NCBI GenBank assembly: GCA_036426205.1
Contig: CM071568.1
Span: 53,245,146-53,309,145 of the forward strand
DNA length: 64,000 nt
Source: Ascaphus truei
Lineage: Eukaryota; Chordata; Amphibia; Anura; Ascaphidae
Direction of reading: 5' to 3'
The notes below the pieces were generated by a model, which saw nothing but the letters and a program-made list of their open reading frames with translations, was not told where the DNA came from and made no database searches. Shown here one piece after another: positions 1 to 11,125 of the stretch. Every line of letters begins with the position of its first letter. Positions within the stretch are counted from its first letter, which is position 1. The position numbers were made by a program, and so were the translations under genes.

Positions 1-340
1 TTGATTATGAGAAAGCAAAAAATGAAAGTGAAACAAAATGGGTGATCAGGCCAATTCTTTTTTTTTTTTTCTTAACATTTTTCTTAAATTTTTGGCACAA
101 CATACAATAATTCTATATCACATTGATTAAGTATGTCCTTTTAACACATTCACTTAAAGAAAAAATACCTAACAAGGGGGTTGGGGAGGGGATGGGGAAC
201 GCATATAATATCTTCTAGAACAAATCAACAGTCTAGAACAGTTCTCTTTAACTATATCCAGGATCCTGTCCCCTGTGTGGACTCATCTCTATCCTTTGTC
301 CATTTGACTGATGTCATCTTATAGTTATTTAATATCATGT
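1..340. other. No recognisable feature
   Basis: AT-rich flank with a 15-T run near position 60. I see no coding frame, repeat terminus or RNA gene here. It probably lies just beyond the 3' end of the minus-strand LINE tail that follows. Confidence 0.5.
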
Positions 341-341
341 G

Positions 342-958
342 TCAAAAATCTTCTTCCCCTTTGTCAAGGGAGAGCGCATCTCGTCCTATTGAAGCATAAT
401 TGTGGCTATACTCACCCCAGGGATATTCATTTGGGCTAACCAAGGTAGCCACACTTTTAGAAATTTTGTGCCAGAGTCGTTGACCAAACTTGTCAATTTT
501 TCCATCTGGCAGACAAACCAAATTCGGTTCCGAATCTTGGGAATGTTTGGAATCTCCAACTGTTTTCATAATGCTGCGATCTCGCACCTAGTTGCTGTTG
601 CAAACTGTGCAATTAATTTACCTTCAGTCCTGGAAATGCCTGGTAGTTTTCTATTTAATAGAAACAGCCATGGGTCTAGTGGAAGGGTGAGGCCCAAGAT
701 CCTGTGTAGCCAATCTCAGATTTTCTCCCATAGTGGGAGGGCAGGACCACAGTATATGTAACAAGTCTGCTGTTTCTCCACATTGTTTTTGACAGAATGG
801 GGAGTAACCTGTGACAAATTTTGATAATTTTAGTGGGTTGAGATACTGTACCACCTCATCATTACCTTATATGAGTTCTCCCTTAACATCGTGCAAATTG
901 AGCTTTGGGCTACCGAAACAAAAATGTCATCCACTCTTCTTCCTCCAGTACTTCCCCT
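342..958 (-). pseudogene. L1-type LINE ORF2 C-terminal fragment
   Basis: Remnant of the C-terminal end of a non-LTR retrotransposon reverse-transcriptase protein. Reading on the minus strand, about 945-840 gives a stretch ending YKVMMRWY. After a frameshift near 840 the frame at 854-651 reads YLNPLKLSKF, then a cysteine cluster and the L1-family motif ADLLHILWSCPP. A further frame at 587-342 continues with tryptophan- and basic-rich sequence. The YK-RWY, then C-x-C, then LLHILWSCP order is characteristic of the end of L1/Tx1-class ORF2. Polymerase and endonuclease domains are absent: upstream sequence is replaced by the tandem array starting near 984. At least two frame breaks make it dead. 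The L1 versus Tx1 assignment is uncertain. Confidence 0.72.
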
Positions 959-983
959 AGGTCTGCTTCCCACTGAGATATAT

Positions 984-1645
984 AAGAGGCAGTCAGTCAG
1001 TAGGTGGGTGACTGACTGCCTGGGTGGGTGACTGACTGACTGCCTGGGTCGGTGGGGGGGTGACTGACTGCCTGGGTGGGTGACTACCTGGGTGGGTGGG
1101 TGACTGACTGCCTTGACTGACTGCCTGGGTTGACTGCCTGGGTTGTGGATGACTGACTGCCTGGGTGGGTGACTGCCTGGGTTTGACTGACTGCCTGGGT
1201 GGGTGACTGACTGACTGCCTGTGTGACTGACTGCCTGGTGAGTGGGTGGGTGACTGACTGCCTTTGGGTAACTGACTGCCTGGGTGGGTGGGTGACTGAC
1301 TGCCTGAGTGGGTGACCGTCTTGACTGACTGAGTGCCTTGGGTGACTGAGTGACTGACTGCCCTGACTGACTGCCTTGACTGATTGCCTGGGTTGACTGC
1401 CTGGGTTGTGGGTGACTGACTGCCTGGGTGGGTGGGTGACTTCCTGGGTCGGTGGGTGGGTGGGTGACTGACTGTCTGGGTGGGTGACTGACTGACTGGC
1501 TGGGTGACTGACTGACGAGCTGGGTGACTGGCTGGGTGGGTGACTGACTGCCTTGACTGACTGACTGCCTGGTTGGGTAGGTGACTGCCTGGGTTGTGGG
1601 TGACTGACTGCCTGGGTGGGTGACTGACTTCCTGGGTGGATGACT
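984..1645. repeat. Tandem array, unit about TGACTGACTGCCTGGG(TGGG)
   Basis: About 660 bp of imperfect short units built from TGACTGAC, TGCC and TGGGTGGG blocks, with frequent dropped or added sub-blocks. It keeps several frames open on the minus strand (repeating Q-S-V-T-H-P-P), which is not evidence of a gene. The same sequence forms a second array at 58,865-59,035. The array abuts a truncated L1 tail on one side and a hammerhead-like motif on the other. Confidence 0.93.
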
Positions 1646-1654
1646 GTTTCGCTG

Positions 1655-1686
1655 TTGATGAAGCCGTAACAAAGGCGAAACATGTA
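1655..1686 (+). ncRNA. Hammerhead-like motif A (decayed)
   Basis: The sequence shows TTGATGA (canonical core CTGATGA with C3 changed to T), stem II GCC/GGC around an 8-nt loop, then GAA followed by the self-complementary ACATGT and A at the cleavage position. In type I hammerheads with very short stem III, a self-complementary hexamer allows pairing between two copies. A supporting stem I is not evident. Likely the remnant of a Penelope-type or related non-autonomous element. Confidence 0.55.
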
Positions 1687-1689
1687 GAG

Positions 1690-2140
1690 TGTTTCAGCCC
1701 ATACCGAAGAGGAAGAACAACTGAGGTCCACCCCTGTCATCAGATCCGGAAGTTCGCTTAACAACCGGAAGTGACGCAACGGGAGTGCCTGGTGTGGACG
1801 CGAGAGTATTGCGGTGGAGCAGAGGATAGTGAGGAACTCAAAAGGATCGCGACCAGATGAGCACCCACTACCTAAAATATCATACTGCCTACCTCGATCA
1901 TATGAAGTGTAAGCCTGCATTTTTTTAATCCCTTTTAATACTAAATACCATCTGCACTATATGGTCTCTTTTCTTCTTTTTTTCTCCTTGGAGGTTGGGG
2001 GCTGGTGGCTGCTGTATACAAAGGGAACATCCACCCCTTAAGTTGGATGACTGCCTGAATTTGACTGCTTTATTGTGAGTAGTCATTTTTGAGCTTTGTT
2101 TGCACAAATTTATTCACAACAGTATTACACTATGTAGTGT
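1690..2140. other. Unassigned flank of motif A
   Basis: Contains an ACCGGAAGTGACG stretch near 1763, also seen near 18,822. It resembles the sequence lying downstream of hammerhead motifs elsewhere in the window. No gene seen. Confidence 0.3.
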
Positions 2141-2325
2141 TTCTTTATTTCATAACTACGAGACGAGCTCCCCTGATTTGTTGGAGGATAACCTCGTGAG
2201 AGGAATCAGTGGAGCACTGCAAGCAGGGTAGGGCGCAGGTAGAATGCAGATAGAAACGGCACACCAAGAATAAAAAATCTAATTTAATAAGTGACTGGAG
2301 ACATAACAAAAAGGAACAGAGTAGT

Positions 2326-2368
2326 GCACTCTGACGTGTTTCGGGCCTTGGCCCTTTGTCAAAGAGTA
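2326..2368 (-). ncRNA. Hammerhead-like motif B
   Basis: Read on the minus strand: stem I ACTCT/AGAGT (5 bp), core TTGACAA, stem II GGGCC/GGCCC with an AA loop, GAAAC, ACACGT in place of the palindromic ACGCGT (one CpG-type change), then C at the cleavage site. Compared with consensus CTGANGA, positions 3 and 8 are both changed (C to T, G to A), which leaves a possible U3-A8 pair. All three stems are identifiable. It lies in a repeat of roughly 2,145-2,620. Confidence 0.65.
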
Positions 2369-2399
2369 TAACCCATTCTGCCATAAGTATGTGTATAAA

Positions 2400-3530
2400 T
2401 AGGGATAGTATCTGATTGATGCAATCGGAACTCTATGACCGTCTCACAAGATCTTCCAGTGAACTGGGGATCTTGGTAGACAATCCAAATTGTCAATATA
2501 GCGCCATCTGGTGGGGAGGACCGATGGAAATACACAACACTTATACCAGACAATCTAGTGTGTATCATGACAGCAGTCTCCATAATGAATGACTTCAAAG
2601 ATAGGTCGATCACAAATATTGACTGATAAATTTATATCTAGTCAGAAATGAAGTCTAGAGTCATTCTGATGTAGAGAGTAATAACTCTATTGGATGAATG
2701 CTGGCATGAGACGCATCACACAAAAAACATTACATGCATGTTATTAGTACAATAGTATACAATCTATCGCAGGATTCACGTGGCTGCAATGAACCTGCGA
2801 AGACCTGGGTACTTATTTTTTCTCGGGGAAAATTCCGGTCTCCCCTTCCATCCACCCATGCCCGGCAACCCCCCCTCCCTGGATTCCCGCGGAGGAGACA
2901 GCAATGGAGAAAATGGAGAGAACAGCCGCCTCACTGTGAGCCTCGCGTGACAACCGTGATTAGGTCAGGATGGGACCTTTATATGTCTTTTTCTATGCCC
3001 GTTTGGCAATGGGGGGCAGAGGGGGAGGGACAGCGAAAGCCCCCACAAAGATCACAAAGCCCCCCACAAAGGGCTTGAATTAAGGGCAAGGCAAGGGGAT
3101 CCCAGTACTCCGATCAAAAGCAGCGCATCACAGGGCAGGTTCCGACTAGCAGGCCCTCTCCCCTCCGCGCAGGCCCCGCTGACCTCCGCTCGGCCCCGCT
3201 CACCTCAGATATATGTCTGGTACTTGAGGAGATTGCGGGTGATTGTTCCTAGGGCCACGCACCTCACTGGATGTCCCCGTAGCCTGGGTAGTTGGGCCTT
3301 ACAACAGGCTTCTGTAGTGCCAGGCTCCCACGCCTGTAATCTTGGGCCATTAGCTATAGAAGTGGTATTGATGTGTAGCTACTGAGCTGGCCTTGAAAGA
3401 TTTGCTAATTAAATGTGACTTTCGCAGCATTGGTGTATAGATGTTAATCAATTTATTGTGTCGTTAAGGAGCTCCAGCTCTATGCAGCCATCTTGTAACG
3501 TGCCAGGCCATGCCCCTATTAGGCCTCTTC
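2400..3530. other. No recognisable gene; GC-rich patch
   Basis: Mixed-composition sequence with a C-rich stretch at about 2,840-3,200. Short open frames here have no recognisable domain and no consistent codon character. Confidence 0.4.
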
Positions 3531-3534
3531 TAAT

Positions 3535-3770
3535 AAGAATTAATAATAATAATTGCTTGTTTTTGTATAGCACTATTAGTATTACGTAGCGCTTTACAGA
3601 GACATTTTGCAGACACAGTCCCTGCCCCATAGAGCTTACAATCTATGTTTTTGGTGTCTGAGGCACAGGGAGATAAAGTGACTTGCCCAAGGTCACAAGG
3701 AGCCGACACTGGGAATTGAACCAGGTTCCCTGCTTCGCCTCAGGCCTTCAACTCTTCCAGCCAGGTCAGT
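3535..3770 (+). mobile_element. L2/MIR-like repeat, copy 1
   Basis: Contains, in order, GCGCTTTACAGAGACATTT, a CCCTGCCCCATAGAGCTT block leading to TACAATCTA, GAGGCACAGGGAGATAAAG, GACTTGCCCAAGGTCACA, and GGAATTGAACCAGG. This order is the widely shared 3'-end/core signature of L2 LINEs and MIR-class SINEs. A second copy lies inverted at about 4,714-4,840. Exact subfamily not determined. Confidence 0.7.
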
Positions 3771-3774
3771 ATTG

Positions 3775-4595
3775 GCCAGTAATGCCCTGTTCGTCAGGGA
3801 TTCTTACTTAAATATCTTAAAAATATCCTGATGCATTCAGTTTACCAGTTTTACATGTTAACAATTAATGTAATTAGATCCAATTATTTTGTTGATGTTC
3901 CATAAAAATGTAATAGAAACCTCAGCATTGAGTTCTTGTATGTGTACTTGTCACTCACACGCATGAGTAGGGATGTGCTATCATTGTCTAGAACTTTACA
4001 ATTTCTTAGCGAAAGCTGCGTATTCACAAATGTTTTTGACACGATTCGTCATTTTATTTTGTTCATGTAAACCAGCCATTGGTGTTGGGCCAAATGGAAG
4101 CTTTCAAAGCCGTAGTGTGACACTCTGCCCTGTAATCTCTGCAAAGAAAGATCATTTCAAGCGAATTGAAACAGAATCTTATGTTTTGGCCAAACTATAA
4201 TCACCTAATTAGATTGGCACATTCCCCTTTCATGCCAAAGGTTGGGCACAAAAGCTTTCAGATATACAGCTACATTCCTGCAAGTAATCCAAACTAATTG
4301 GGCTGCATGGGAACAGGACTTCAACAGTCTGCAAACCCGAGGCCTAAATTTCTGTATTGCAAATAAAACCGAAGACTACAACGCCAATATGGTCAGTCAG
4401 ACTTTTGGTTTTCAAACATGTCCAAAACCTCGTTCAATACATGACATCTCTAATGTCTCTCATAAGGATACGTAGGTCATAAAATTCAGAGAAGTTTCAA
4501 CAAAAAGCAGGTTACTGTACCATCCTCAGGATCGAGAGGGAAAGAGCACTAAAGTGTAAACATGCGGTCTCTTTGGGAGCAGATGTGTTTCTCTC
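3775..4595. other. No recognisable feature
   Basis: Ordinary AT-rich sequence with two short open frames of no recognisable domain. Confidence 0.4.
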
Positions 4596-4596
4596 T

Positions 4597-4710
4597 AGGC
4601 CAGTGATTCTAAACCAGGGTTCCGCGCAACACTGGGGCTCCGTGGAGCAGTCCCAGGGGTTCCGCCTAGCCGCCCGCAGCAGCCTTCCTGGCTCTCCCCG
4701 GCTCTCCCCC
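4597..4710. mobile_element. hAT/Charlie-like end fragment
   Basis: Begins with CCAGTGATTCTAAACCAGGG, resembling CAGNGNTTCTNAAC-type termini of hAT (Charlie) elements, and continues GC-rich until it meets the inverted L2/MIR-like copy. Only one end is visible, so it is a fragment and the family call is tentative. Confidence 0.4.
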
Positions 4711-4713
4711 TCA

Positions 4714-4840
4714 GGCACCAAAGAAAACATAGATTGTAAGCTCCACGGGGCAGGGACTGCAAAATGTCTCTGTAAAGCACTACGTAAAACTAGCTGCACT
4801 GTACAAGAACATATTATTATTATTAGTGTGACTCTCCGTT
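4714..4840 (-). mobile_element. L2/MIR-like repeat, copy 2
   Basis: Reverse complement of the first part of the 3,535-3,770 repeat: the minus strand reads TTTTACGTAGTGCTTTACAG, then CAGTCCCTGCCCCGTGGAGC and TACAATCTATG. Both copies carry an AATAATAAT-type run before this block. The conserved GACTTGCCCAAGG half is missing. Confidence 0.65.
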
Positions 4841-4849
4841 TTTTACGAT

Positions 4850-5450
4850 AATACAATAAATTGAAGATTTTTCATTGTCACCCTCTCTCTCTTCAATACC
4901 TTGGTGGGGCGGCGCAGCAGCTTTTTGCTTTTCTCCTCTCGTACAGTATACCTCAACTGTTGCAACTTTGTAAGATGGTCTGGGACATGAAATATCAAAA
5001 CAACTTAGCAACTTGTATTGATTTTGCAGCAGTGAAAAAAAAATCCCACATGTGACATGCATGTATTTAATTATAAATAATAATAAATTACTGTAATGAA
5101 ATGTAAAAGGCATCACTGAAACATAAAGTAAGTATGGGTTGGATACAGTCAGTAGTTGGAGGTTTAGGGCACTGCAGAACTGGAGTATTAATGCTTATAG
5201 TCACATTAGTGTGAAACTGGGCAAGGTTTAGTCACCATGACGTTATATTGTTTTAGCTGTATTAAATAAGAATGATATATGCAAAAGATACTGAAACGCA
5301 AAAAAAAAACCCTCATACCTACAGTTTCCACATGAAAATTGTGAAATCACACAGTAACCCAAATATTTACATTCAGTACTATTGGAGTCATTTAAAGTGT
5401 AGAACACTTGACGAGTTTTGTGCCTTAAAATATTTTAAAATAAGAAGTAT
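4850..5450. other. No recognisable feature
   Basis: AT-rich, several short homopolymer runs, no supported gene. Confidence 0.4.
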
Positions 5451-6089
5451 CAAAGTTGGTAGCCCGCACTCACATATAAATAACTACACAAGAGCCAGGA
5501 AAGAATCATTTTTTTTTTTTTTTAATATATAGTAGCTCATGGTATATACAAAAATACAAAGTGGGATAAAAATAATAAGAACCAACACTACAATGGAATG
5601 TGGAAGCTCAGAGACAGAAAGCTGAAATGAAGCAGAAGTTACTGTGAGCTGCACAGTACTGAATGTAGGGAAAACAGGAGATACAAAAAACTACAGCTGG
5701 TACACAAAAAGAAGGTCAGAAAAGAGAGGATACTGATAATACTGAATAAATAAACAATCACACCAGTGAGAAAAAAATGAAAGTGAAGGGGAAACCACAA
5801 AGATATACATTTACAAAAAAAGTGACATGGGGGAGCAGCTGAAAAGGCCCTGAGTGATGATGTCACTACATCACGTTGAATGGAGGTACCGATGGAGGCC
5901 GAGATGATATGCCGGTTGTCATGGTAACAGCCTGACGAGAACAGGTGGCCCTGCGGTGTCAGTTCATTTCCAAAATAAACAGATGATTAGACTCAGAACG
6001 TAGGAGCAAAGAGAAAAATATATGTTATAGTAAATGAATAGATATACAGATGGGACATGCATCTATTGTATAGAACCTGGAGGAACCGG

Positions 6090-6122
6090 CCCAAGGATGG
6101 GGTTGTCGCCCGAAACGTTGAT
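6090..6122 (+). ncRNA. Degenerate hammerhead-like motif C
   Basis: CCAAGGA in place of CTGANGA, a GGG/CCC stem, then GAAACGTTG. Three core positions are intact beyond the GAAAC (C3, G8, A9), but U4 and G5 are lost. Listed because it sits in the same foldback element as motif I and shares the GAAACGTTG ending with 15,476-15,484. Confidence 0.3.
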
Positions 6123-6370
6123 CCTTTGTCACTTTTTTTTGCATATCTATCTGTTTTCCCCTTTTTATCCCACTTGTGTGGTTGTTTATTTATATAGTAT
6201 CCTCACTTTTGTTTTAACCTCCTTTTTGTGTACCGCTCCTGTATACCAGCTGTAGTTTTTTGTATCGTCAAAACATGGAATATGGCGCATTGCCAAGAGA
6301 GTGGGTCAAAAGCTAGTATAAAAATAATTACTTTAAGTCCATGTTAAAAAACGGAGGTGTAGCAGCCCTC

Positions 6371-6405
6371 CTACTCATTTCGTGCACGTTTGCACTTTAT
6401 CAAGG
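6371..6405 (-). ncRNA. Hammerhead-like motif I
   Basis: Minus strand: stem I TCC/GGA, core TTGATAA, stem II GTGCA/TGCAC with loop AACG, then GAA and ATGAGT (in the position of ACGCGT) followed by A. Positions 3 and 8 are T and A, a possible U3-A8 pair. It faces outward from the palindrome centre; the plus-strand partner arm (6,430-6,460) has lost the core. Confidence 0.55.
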
Positions 6406-6902
6406 ATAAATAAAAGGATGATTTTATCAGTGCAAACACGTATGAAATGCATAGGAGGGTTGCTACACCTCTGTTTTTTTTAACATGGACTTAATAATAA
6501 AGGAAAGGGAAGTACTGGGTATACTAGCAGGGGTGGCTGTTTTTGGGGAGTGTGCAGTGGGTTAATCTATTTTTAAAGTGTGCTGTAATTTGAAGCCTGT
6601 AACTTTTTTTTCCCCTTTCTCCTGCCTGAGGCAGAGTGGGTGTGGTTGGTTAATTGGCTGGCCTAACACACCTGCAGTGGGTGGGGTTAGTTAATTGATA
6701 ACCTAACACACCCGGTGGGTGTCTCTATTTAAACAAAGGCTTCTAACGAATCCTGAGCTTGCGTGTACTGATTGATCTGTGTGGTTGATTGAAGTGCTGG
6801 TTGGTTAAAGTGTGTGCAGTTAGAACCAAAAGCAGTTAAACAAGGTATAGTTTATTGAAGTACAGTTTACTGTTAGTACTTCTAAACTTCATAGTTGCTA
6901 GA

Positions 6903-7913
6903 ATGAGCAGGATTGAAAATGCCACTCAATGCACATCTTGCCACATGTATGTGCACTTGGAGCAGCTGTTCCAAGGAGCATACCACTGTGAGAAGTGTGA
7001 GCAGGTGGTCTCTTTAGAATCAGAGATTGCTGATCTGAAGAGGCAACTTGCAATATTGAGGGACATTGGCAATCTTGAAAGGGAATTAGAGCTCACTGAG
7101 CAGGCCCTTGCTTCGACTAGTGGTGCAGATGGTGGCACTTTTAGTGAGGAGCAGGTAGGTAGCTTAGTTGCTGTTAGTGAGGAGCAGGTAGGTAGCTGGG
7201 TGACAGCTAGAAGGGGAAGCAGGGGCAATAGGGACAGGCAGGTCATTTCTAAGCTGACACATCCCAATAGATTTGCCATGTTGAGTGAAGATATTGGGAA
7301 TGTTGGGGCAGAAATGGCAAGGCTGGGGGAGACTAATTCCTCTAGCAGCCAGGGGAATAGTTCCTCCAGCACAATGGGGACTCAGGATGCTCAGATGCAA
7401 AGAAAGATTGTGGTGGTAGGGGACTCCATTATTAGGAAGGTAGATAGGGCAATCTGTTGCCGGGACCGCATGAACCGAACAGTTTGTTGTCTCCCGAGTG
7501 CTCGGGTTCGGCACATTGCGGATCGGGTAGGCAGATTGTTGGGGGGGGCTGGGATTGACCCGGCGGTCTTGGTACATGTTGGCACCAATGACAAAGTTAG
7601 AGAAAGATGGAGGGTCCTAAAAAATGATTACAGGGATCTAGGCCAAAAGCTTAAGGCAAGGACCTCCAAGGTAGTATTTTCTGAAATACTACCAGTGCCA
7701 TGCGCTACCGCAGGGAGACAGTCAGAGATCAGGGACGTTAATGCATGGCTAAGAAAGTGGTGTAGGAAGGAGGGGTTTGGGTTTTTAGAGCACTAGGACT
7801 CCTTTTCTGAGAGGTGCCATCTATATTCTAGGGACGGATTGCACCTCAATGAAGAGGGATCTTCTGTGCTAGGGGGGAGAATGCTAAAAAGGTTGGAGGA
7901 GATTTTAAACTAG
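6903..7913 (+). pseudogene. CR1 ORF1: zinc-finger/coiled coil plus SGNH esterase, one premature stop
   Basis: ORF1 protein of CR1 LINEs, an RNA-binding/chaperone partner of the element's RNP. The start chosen is the ATG at 6,903 (MSRIENATQC); a methionine at 6,855 is in frame but is followed by a non-conserved hydrophobic run. Residues about 8-35 carry paired cysteines (CTSC...CEKC), followed by a heptad-like helix (ESEIADLKRQL). The C-terminal half has SGNH-hydrolase blocks: GDSIIRK with the catalytic Ser, then VGTND. A TAG at 7,794-7,796 interrupts the frame, but the same frame then reads the expected last block DGLHLNEEG with the catalytic His before stopping near 7,913. Thus a single nonsense change separates the His from the rest. 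Confidence 0.8.
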
Positions 7914-7990
7914 GATGGAGGGGGGAGGGGAATGAAACAGATAATGAACTAAATGGAATAGATGAGGATACAAGGTGGTATGGAAGTAGA

Positions 7991-10735
7991 ATGGGGGCAA
8001 GTGCAAGTTTGACAAGCAGTGAGATACCCATAGTAAATAGAGATAATACTAGAAAACTTCTAAAGACTAAACCAAGTGGGAGCAGAAAGGAAGGAGCAGA
8101 TAAGATAATAGTACAGGCTGAAAAAAAACTTAAATGCATGCTTGCTAATGCAAGAAGCCTGACAGATAAAATGAGGGAGCTTGAATTAATAGCTACAAGG
8201 GAGCAGTATGATATCATAGGCATTATTGAAACATGGTGGGATGAAACTCATGACTGGACAGTTAATTTAAAGGGGTATTCTCTTTTTCGGAAGGATCGAA
8301 CAAATAGAAGGGGAGGTGGAGTATGTCTATATGTTAAACCAGATCTAAAACCTATTATAAGGGATGATGTCTATGAAGGGAATGATGAAAATGTAGAGAC
8401 CTTGTGGATAGAAATCATCAGTGGAGGTAAAAGTATAAAGAAAATGTTTATGGGAATATGCTATAAACCACCAAATATCTGTGAGATTGAGGAAGCTAAA
8501 ATACATTTGCAAATGGAGAAGGCATCAAAACTGGATCATGTTTGCATAATGGGGGATTTTAATTATCCAGACATAGACTGGGGCAATGAGATTAGCATTA
8601 CAACAAAAGGAAACAGGTTAAGGGGGTGCTTAAAGATAATTATATGACCCAAATTATTGAGGAACCAACCAGGAGAGGGGCAGTTCTGGATTTGGTCATA
8701 TCAAACAATGTAGAAGTAATAACAAATATTCAAGTCCTGAACATTTGGGTAACAGTGATCATAACATGGTCTCATTTCAAATAAATTATCAAAAAACAGA
8801 TTACTTGGGTTCAACAAAGACTTTAAACTTTAGAAAGGCAGATTTTAATAAACTGAGGTCTAATCTCTAATCTAGTAGTAATACAATGGGATGATGTTTT
8901 TGCAGGGAAAAATGTAGAAGATAAATGGGTAGTCTTTAAAACATTGTTAGAAAAGCACACTTATCAGTGTATACCCTTAGGTAATAAGTATAAAAGAAAT
9001 AAGTTAAAACCAATGTGGCTAAATAAACAGGTAGGGGAGGAAATGGACAAGAGGAAGGCGTTTATATTCTTTAAGTCAGAAGGGACGGAGACATCGTATC
9101 AGAATTATAAGAAATGTAACAAAAATTGCAAAAGGGCAATTAAATTAGCAAAAATGGATAATGAAAAAAGGATTGCAATAGAAAGTAAGGTCAACCCTAA
9201 AAAGTTATTTAAGTACCTTATTAACAAAAAATGAGAAAAGAAAATATAGGACCCTTTCAGTGTGAGAGGCAGATTATTGGAGATATGGAAAAAGCAGAGG
9301 TATTAAACAAATTCTTTGCCTCTGTATTTACCAGGGACGAATCAAGTTCAATAGTATCGCCACAGGAGGAAGCCACAACCTCCATATTAATGACCAATTG
9401 GTTAACTGAGGAAGAAGTTCATAAGCGACTTGAAAAAATTTAAGTAAATAAGGCACCTGGCCTTGATGGCATACATCCAAGAGTTCTCAAGGAGTTAAGC
9501 TCAGTAATAGCAAAACCATTATATTTAATATTCAAGGACTCCATTTCCACAGGCTCAATACCACAAGATTGGCATAAAGCAGATGTGGTGCCTATATTTA
9601 AAAAGGGAGCTAGATCACACCCGGGGAATTACAGACCTGTAAGCCTGACTTCAATATAGGGAAACTACTTGAAGGTTTAATACGGGATAATATTCAGAAA
9701 TACCTAATGGAAAACAAAATTATTAGTAATAGTCAGCATGGATTTATGAAGGATAGATCTTGCCAAACTAACCTTATTTGTTTCTTTGAGGAGGTAAGTA
9801 GGAATCTAGACCAGGGTAATGCAGTTGATGTGGTCTACTTAGATTTTGCAAAGGCTTTTGATACGGTTTCACACAAGAGGTTGGTGTAGAAAATAAAGAA
9901 AATTAGACTCAGTAATAATATATGCACCTGGATTGAAAACTGGTTAAAGGACAGACAACAGAGGGTTGTCATAAATGCAACTTTTTCAGGTTGGGCTAAA
10001 GTCGTGAGTGGAGTATCTCAAGAATCAGTACTGGGACCCCTGCTTTTAAACTTGTTTATTCATGACCTTGAGGTTGGGATCGAGAGCAAAGTCTCAATCT
10101 TTGCTGATGATACTAAATTGTGTAAGGTAATAGAATCAGAGCAGGATGTAATTTCTCTTCAGAAGGACTTGGAGAGACTGTAAACGTGGGCAGGTAAATG
10201 GCAAATGAGGTTTAATACAGATAAATGTAAGGTTATGCATTTGGGATGCAAGAATAAAAAGGCGACTTACAAATTAAATGGAGATATATTGGGGGAATCC
10301 TTGATGGAGAAGGATTTAGGAGTGCTTGTAGACAGCAGGCTTAGCAATAGTGCCCAATGTCATGAGTAGCTGCAAAGGCAAACAAGATCTTATCTTGCAT
10401 CAAACGGGCAATGGATGGAAGTAAACATAATTATGCCCCTTTACAAGACCACACCTTGAATATGGAGTACAATTTTGGGCACCAATCCTAAGAAAAGACA
10501 TTATGGAACTAGAGAGTGTGCAGAGAAGAGCCACAAAATTAATAAAGGGGATGGACATTCTAACTTATGAGGAGAGGCTAGCTAAATTAGATTTATTTAC
10601 ATTAGAAAAGAGGCGTCTAAGAGGGGATATGATAACTATATACAAATATATTCAGGGACAATACAAGGAGCTTTCAAAAGAACTATTCATCCCACGGGCA
10701 GTACAAAGGACTCGGGCCATCCCTTAAGGTTGGAG
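7991..10735 (+). pseudogene. CR1 ORF2: APE endonuclease-reverse transcriptase, fragmented
   Basis: Pol protein remnant. Endonuclease (about 8,125-8,640): LANARSLTDK, IIGIIETWW and GDFNYPDIDW are all readable in one frame. A frameshift near 8,640 is followed by EEPTRRGAVLDLVISNN in another frame. RT: KAPGLDGIHPRVLK and VVPIFKKG with NYRPVSLTS (about 9,450-9,655), SQHGFMKDRSC and YLDFAKAFDTVSH (about 9,730-9,880), then GPLLLNLFIHDL and FADDTKLC (about 10,035-10,120; the catalytic DD is intact). The tail VQRRATKLIKG...EERLAKLDLFTLEKRRLRGD (10,520-10,625) matches the usual CR1 C-terminal region. Frame changes occur at least at 8,640, 9,230, 9,441 (TAA), 9,655, 9,887 (TAG), 10,181 (TAA) and about 10,365, so the gene is dead. 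Confidence 0.85.
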
Positions 10736-11125
10736 GAAAGGAAATTTCACCAGCAACAAAGGAAAGGGTTCTTTACAGTAAGGGCAGTTAAAATGTGGAA
10801 TTCATTACCCATGGAGACTGTGATGGCAGATACAATAGATTTGTTCACAAAAAGTTGGACATCTTTTTAGATGGGAAAGGTATACAGGGATATACCAAAT
10901 AAGTATACATGGGAAGGATGTTGATCCAGGGATTAAACCGATTGCCAATTCTTGGAGTCAGGAAAGAATTAATTTTTCCCCTTAATGGGGTTTTTTGTTT
11001 GCCTTCCTCTGGATCAATAAGTAAGTATAGATATAGAATAAAGTATCTGTTGTCTAAATTTAGCATAGGTTGAACTTGATGGACGTACGTCTTTTTTCAA
11101 CCTCATCTACTATGTAACTATGTAA

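Larger units (their letters stand above)
5455..6500. mobile_element. Foldback (palindromic) hammerhead element, left part
   Basis: Left arm and centre of a large inverted-repeat element. Sequence at 5,455-5,735 recurs inverted at about 11,530-11,765, and 6,270-6,345 recurs inverted at about 11,110-11,195. The centre is itself a palindrome: 6,332-6,395 pairs with 6,430-6,495. A further internal inverted pair is 5,670-5,775 with 6,140-6,268. The simplest reading is one foldback element whose right arm was split by the CR1 LINE (6,500-11,125). It resembles the other inverted hammerhead repeats in this window. Confidence 0.6.
6500..11125 (+). mobile_element. CR1-type LINE, nearly full length, degenerate
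   Basis: Non-LTR retrotransposon of the CR1 group: a 5' region, ORF1 with a cysteine-rich N-terminus and an SGNH-esterase-like C-terminus, ORF2 with APE endonuclease and reverse transcriptase, and a 3' end reading TTGAACTTGATGGACG, CTTTTTTCAACCTCA and ACTATGTAACTATGTAATAA. The short ACTATGTAA-like terminal repeat is typical of CR1 3' ends. It lies inside the right arm of the foldback element. ORF2 carries many frameshifts and stops, so the copy is inactive. Confidence 0.85.

Noticed and set aside
830..1920. Minus-strand frames of about 280 codons
   Set aside because: They translate the TGACTGACTGCCTGGG array (QSVTHPP repeats); no domain. Only the short L1-like end near 830-945 is meaningful.
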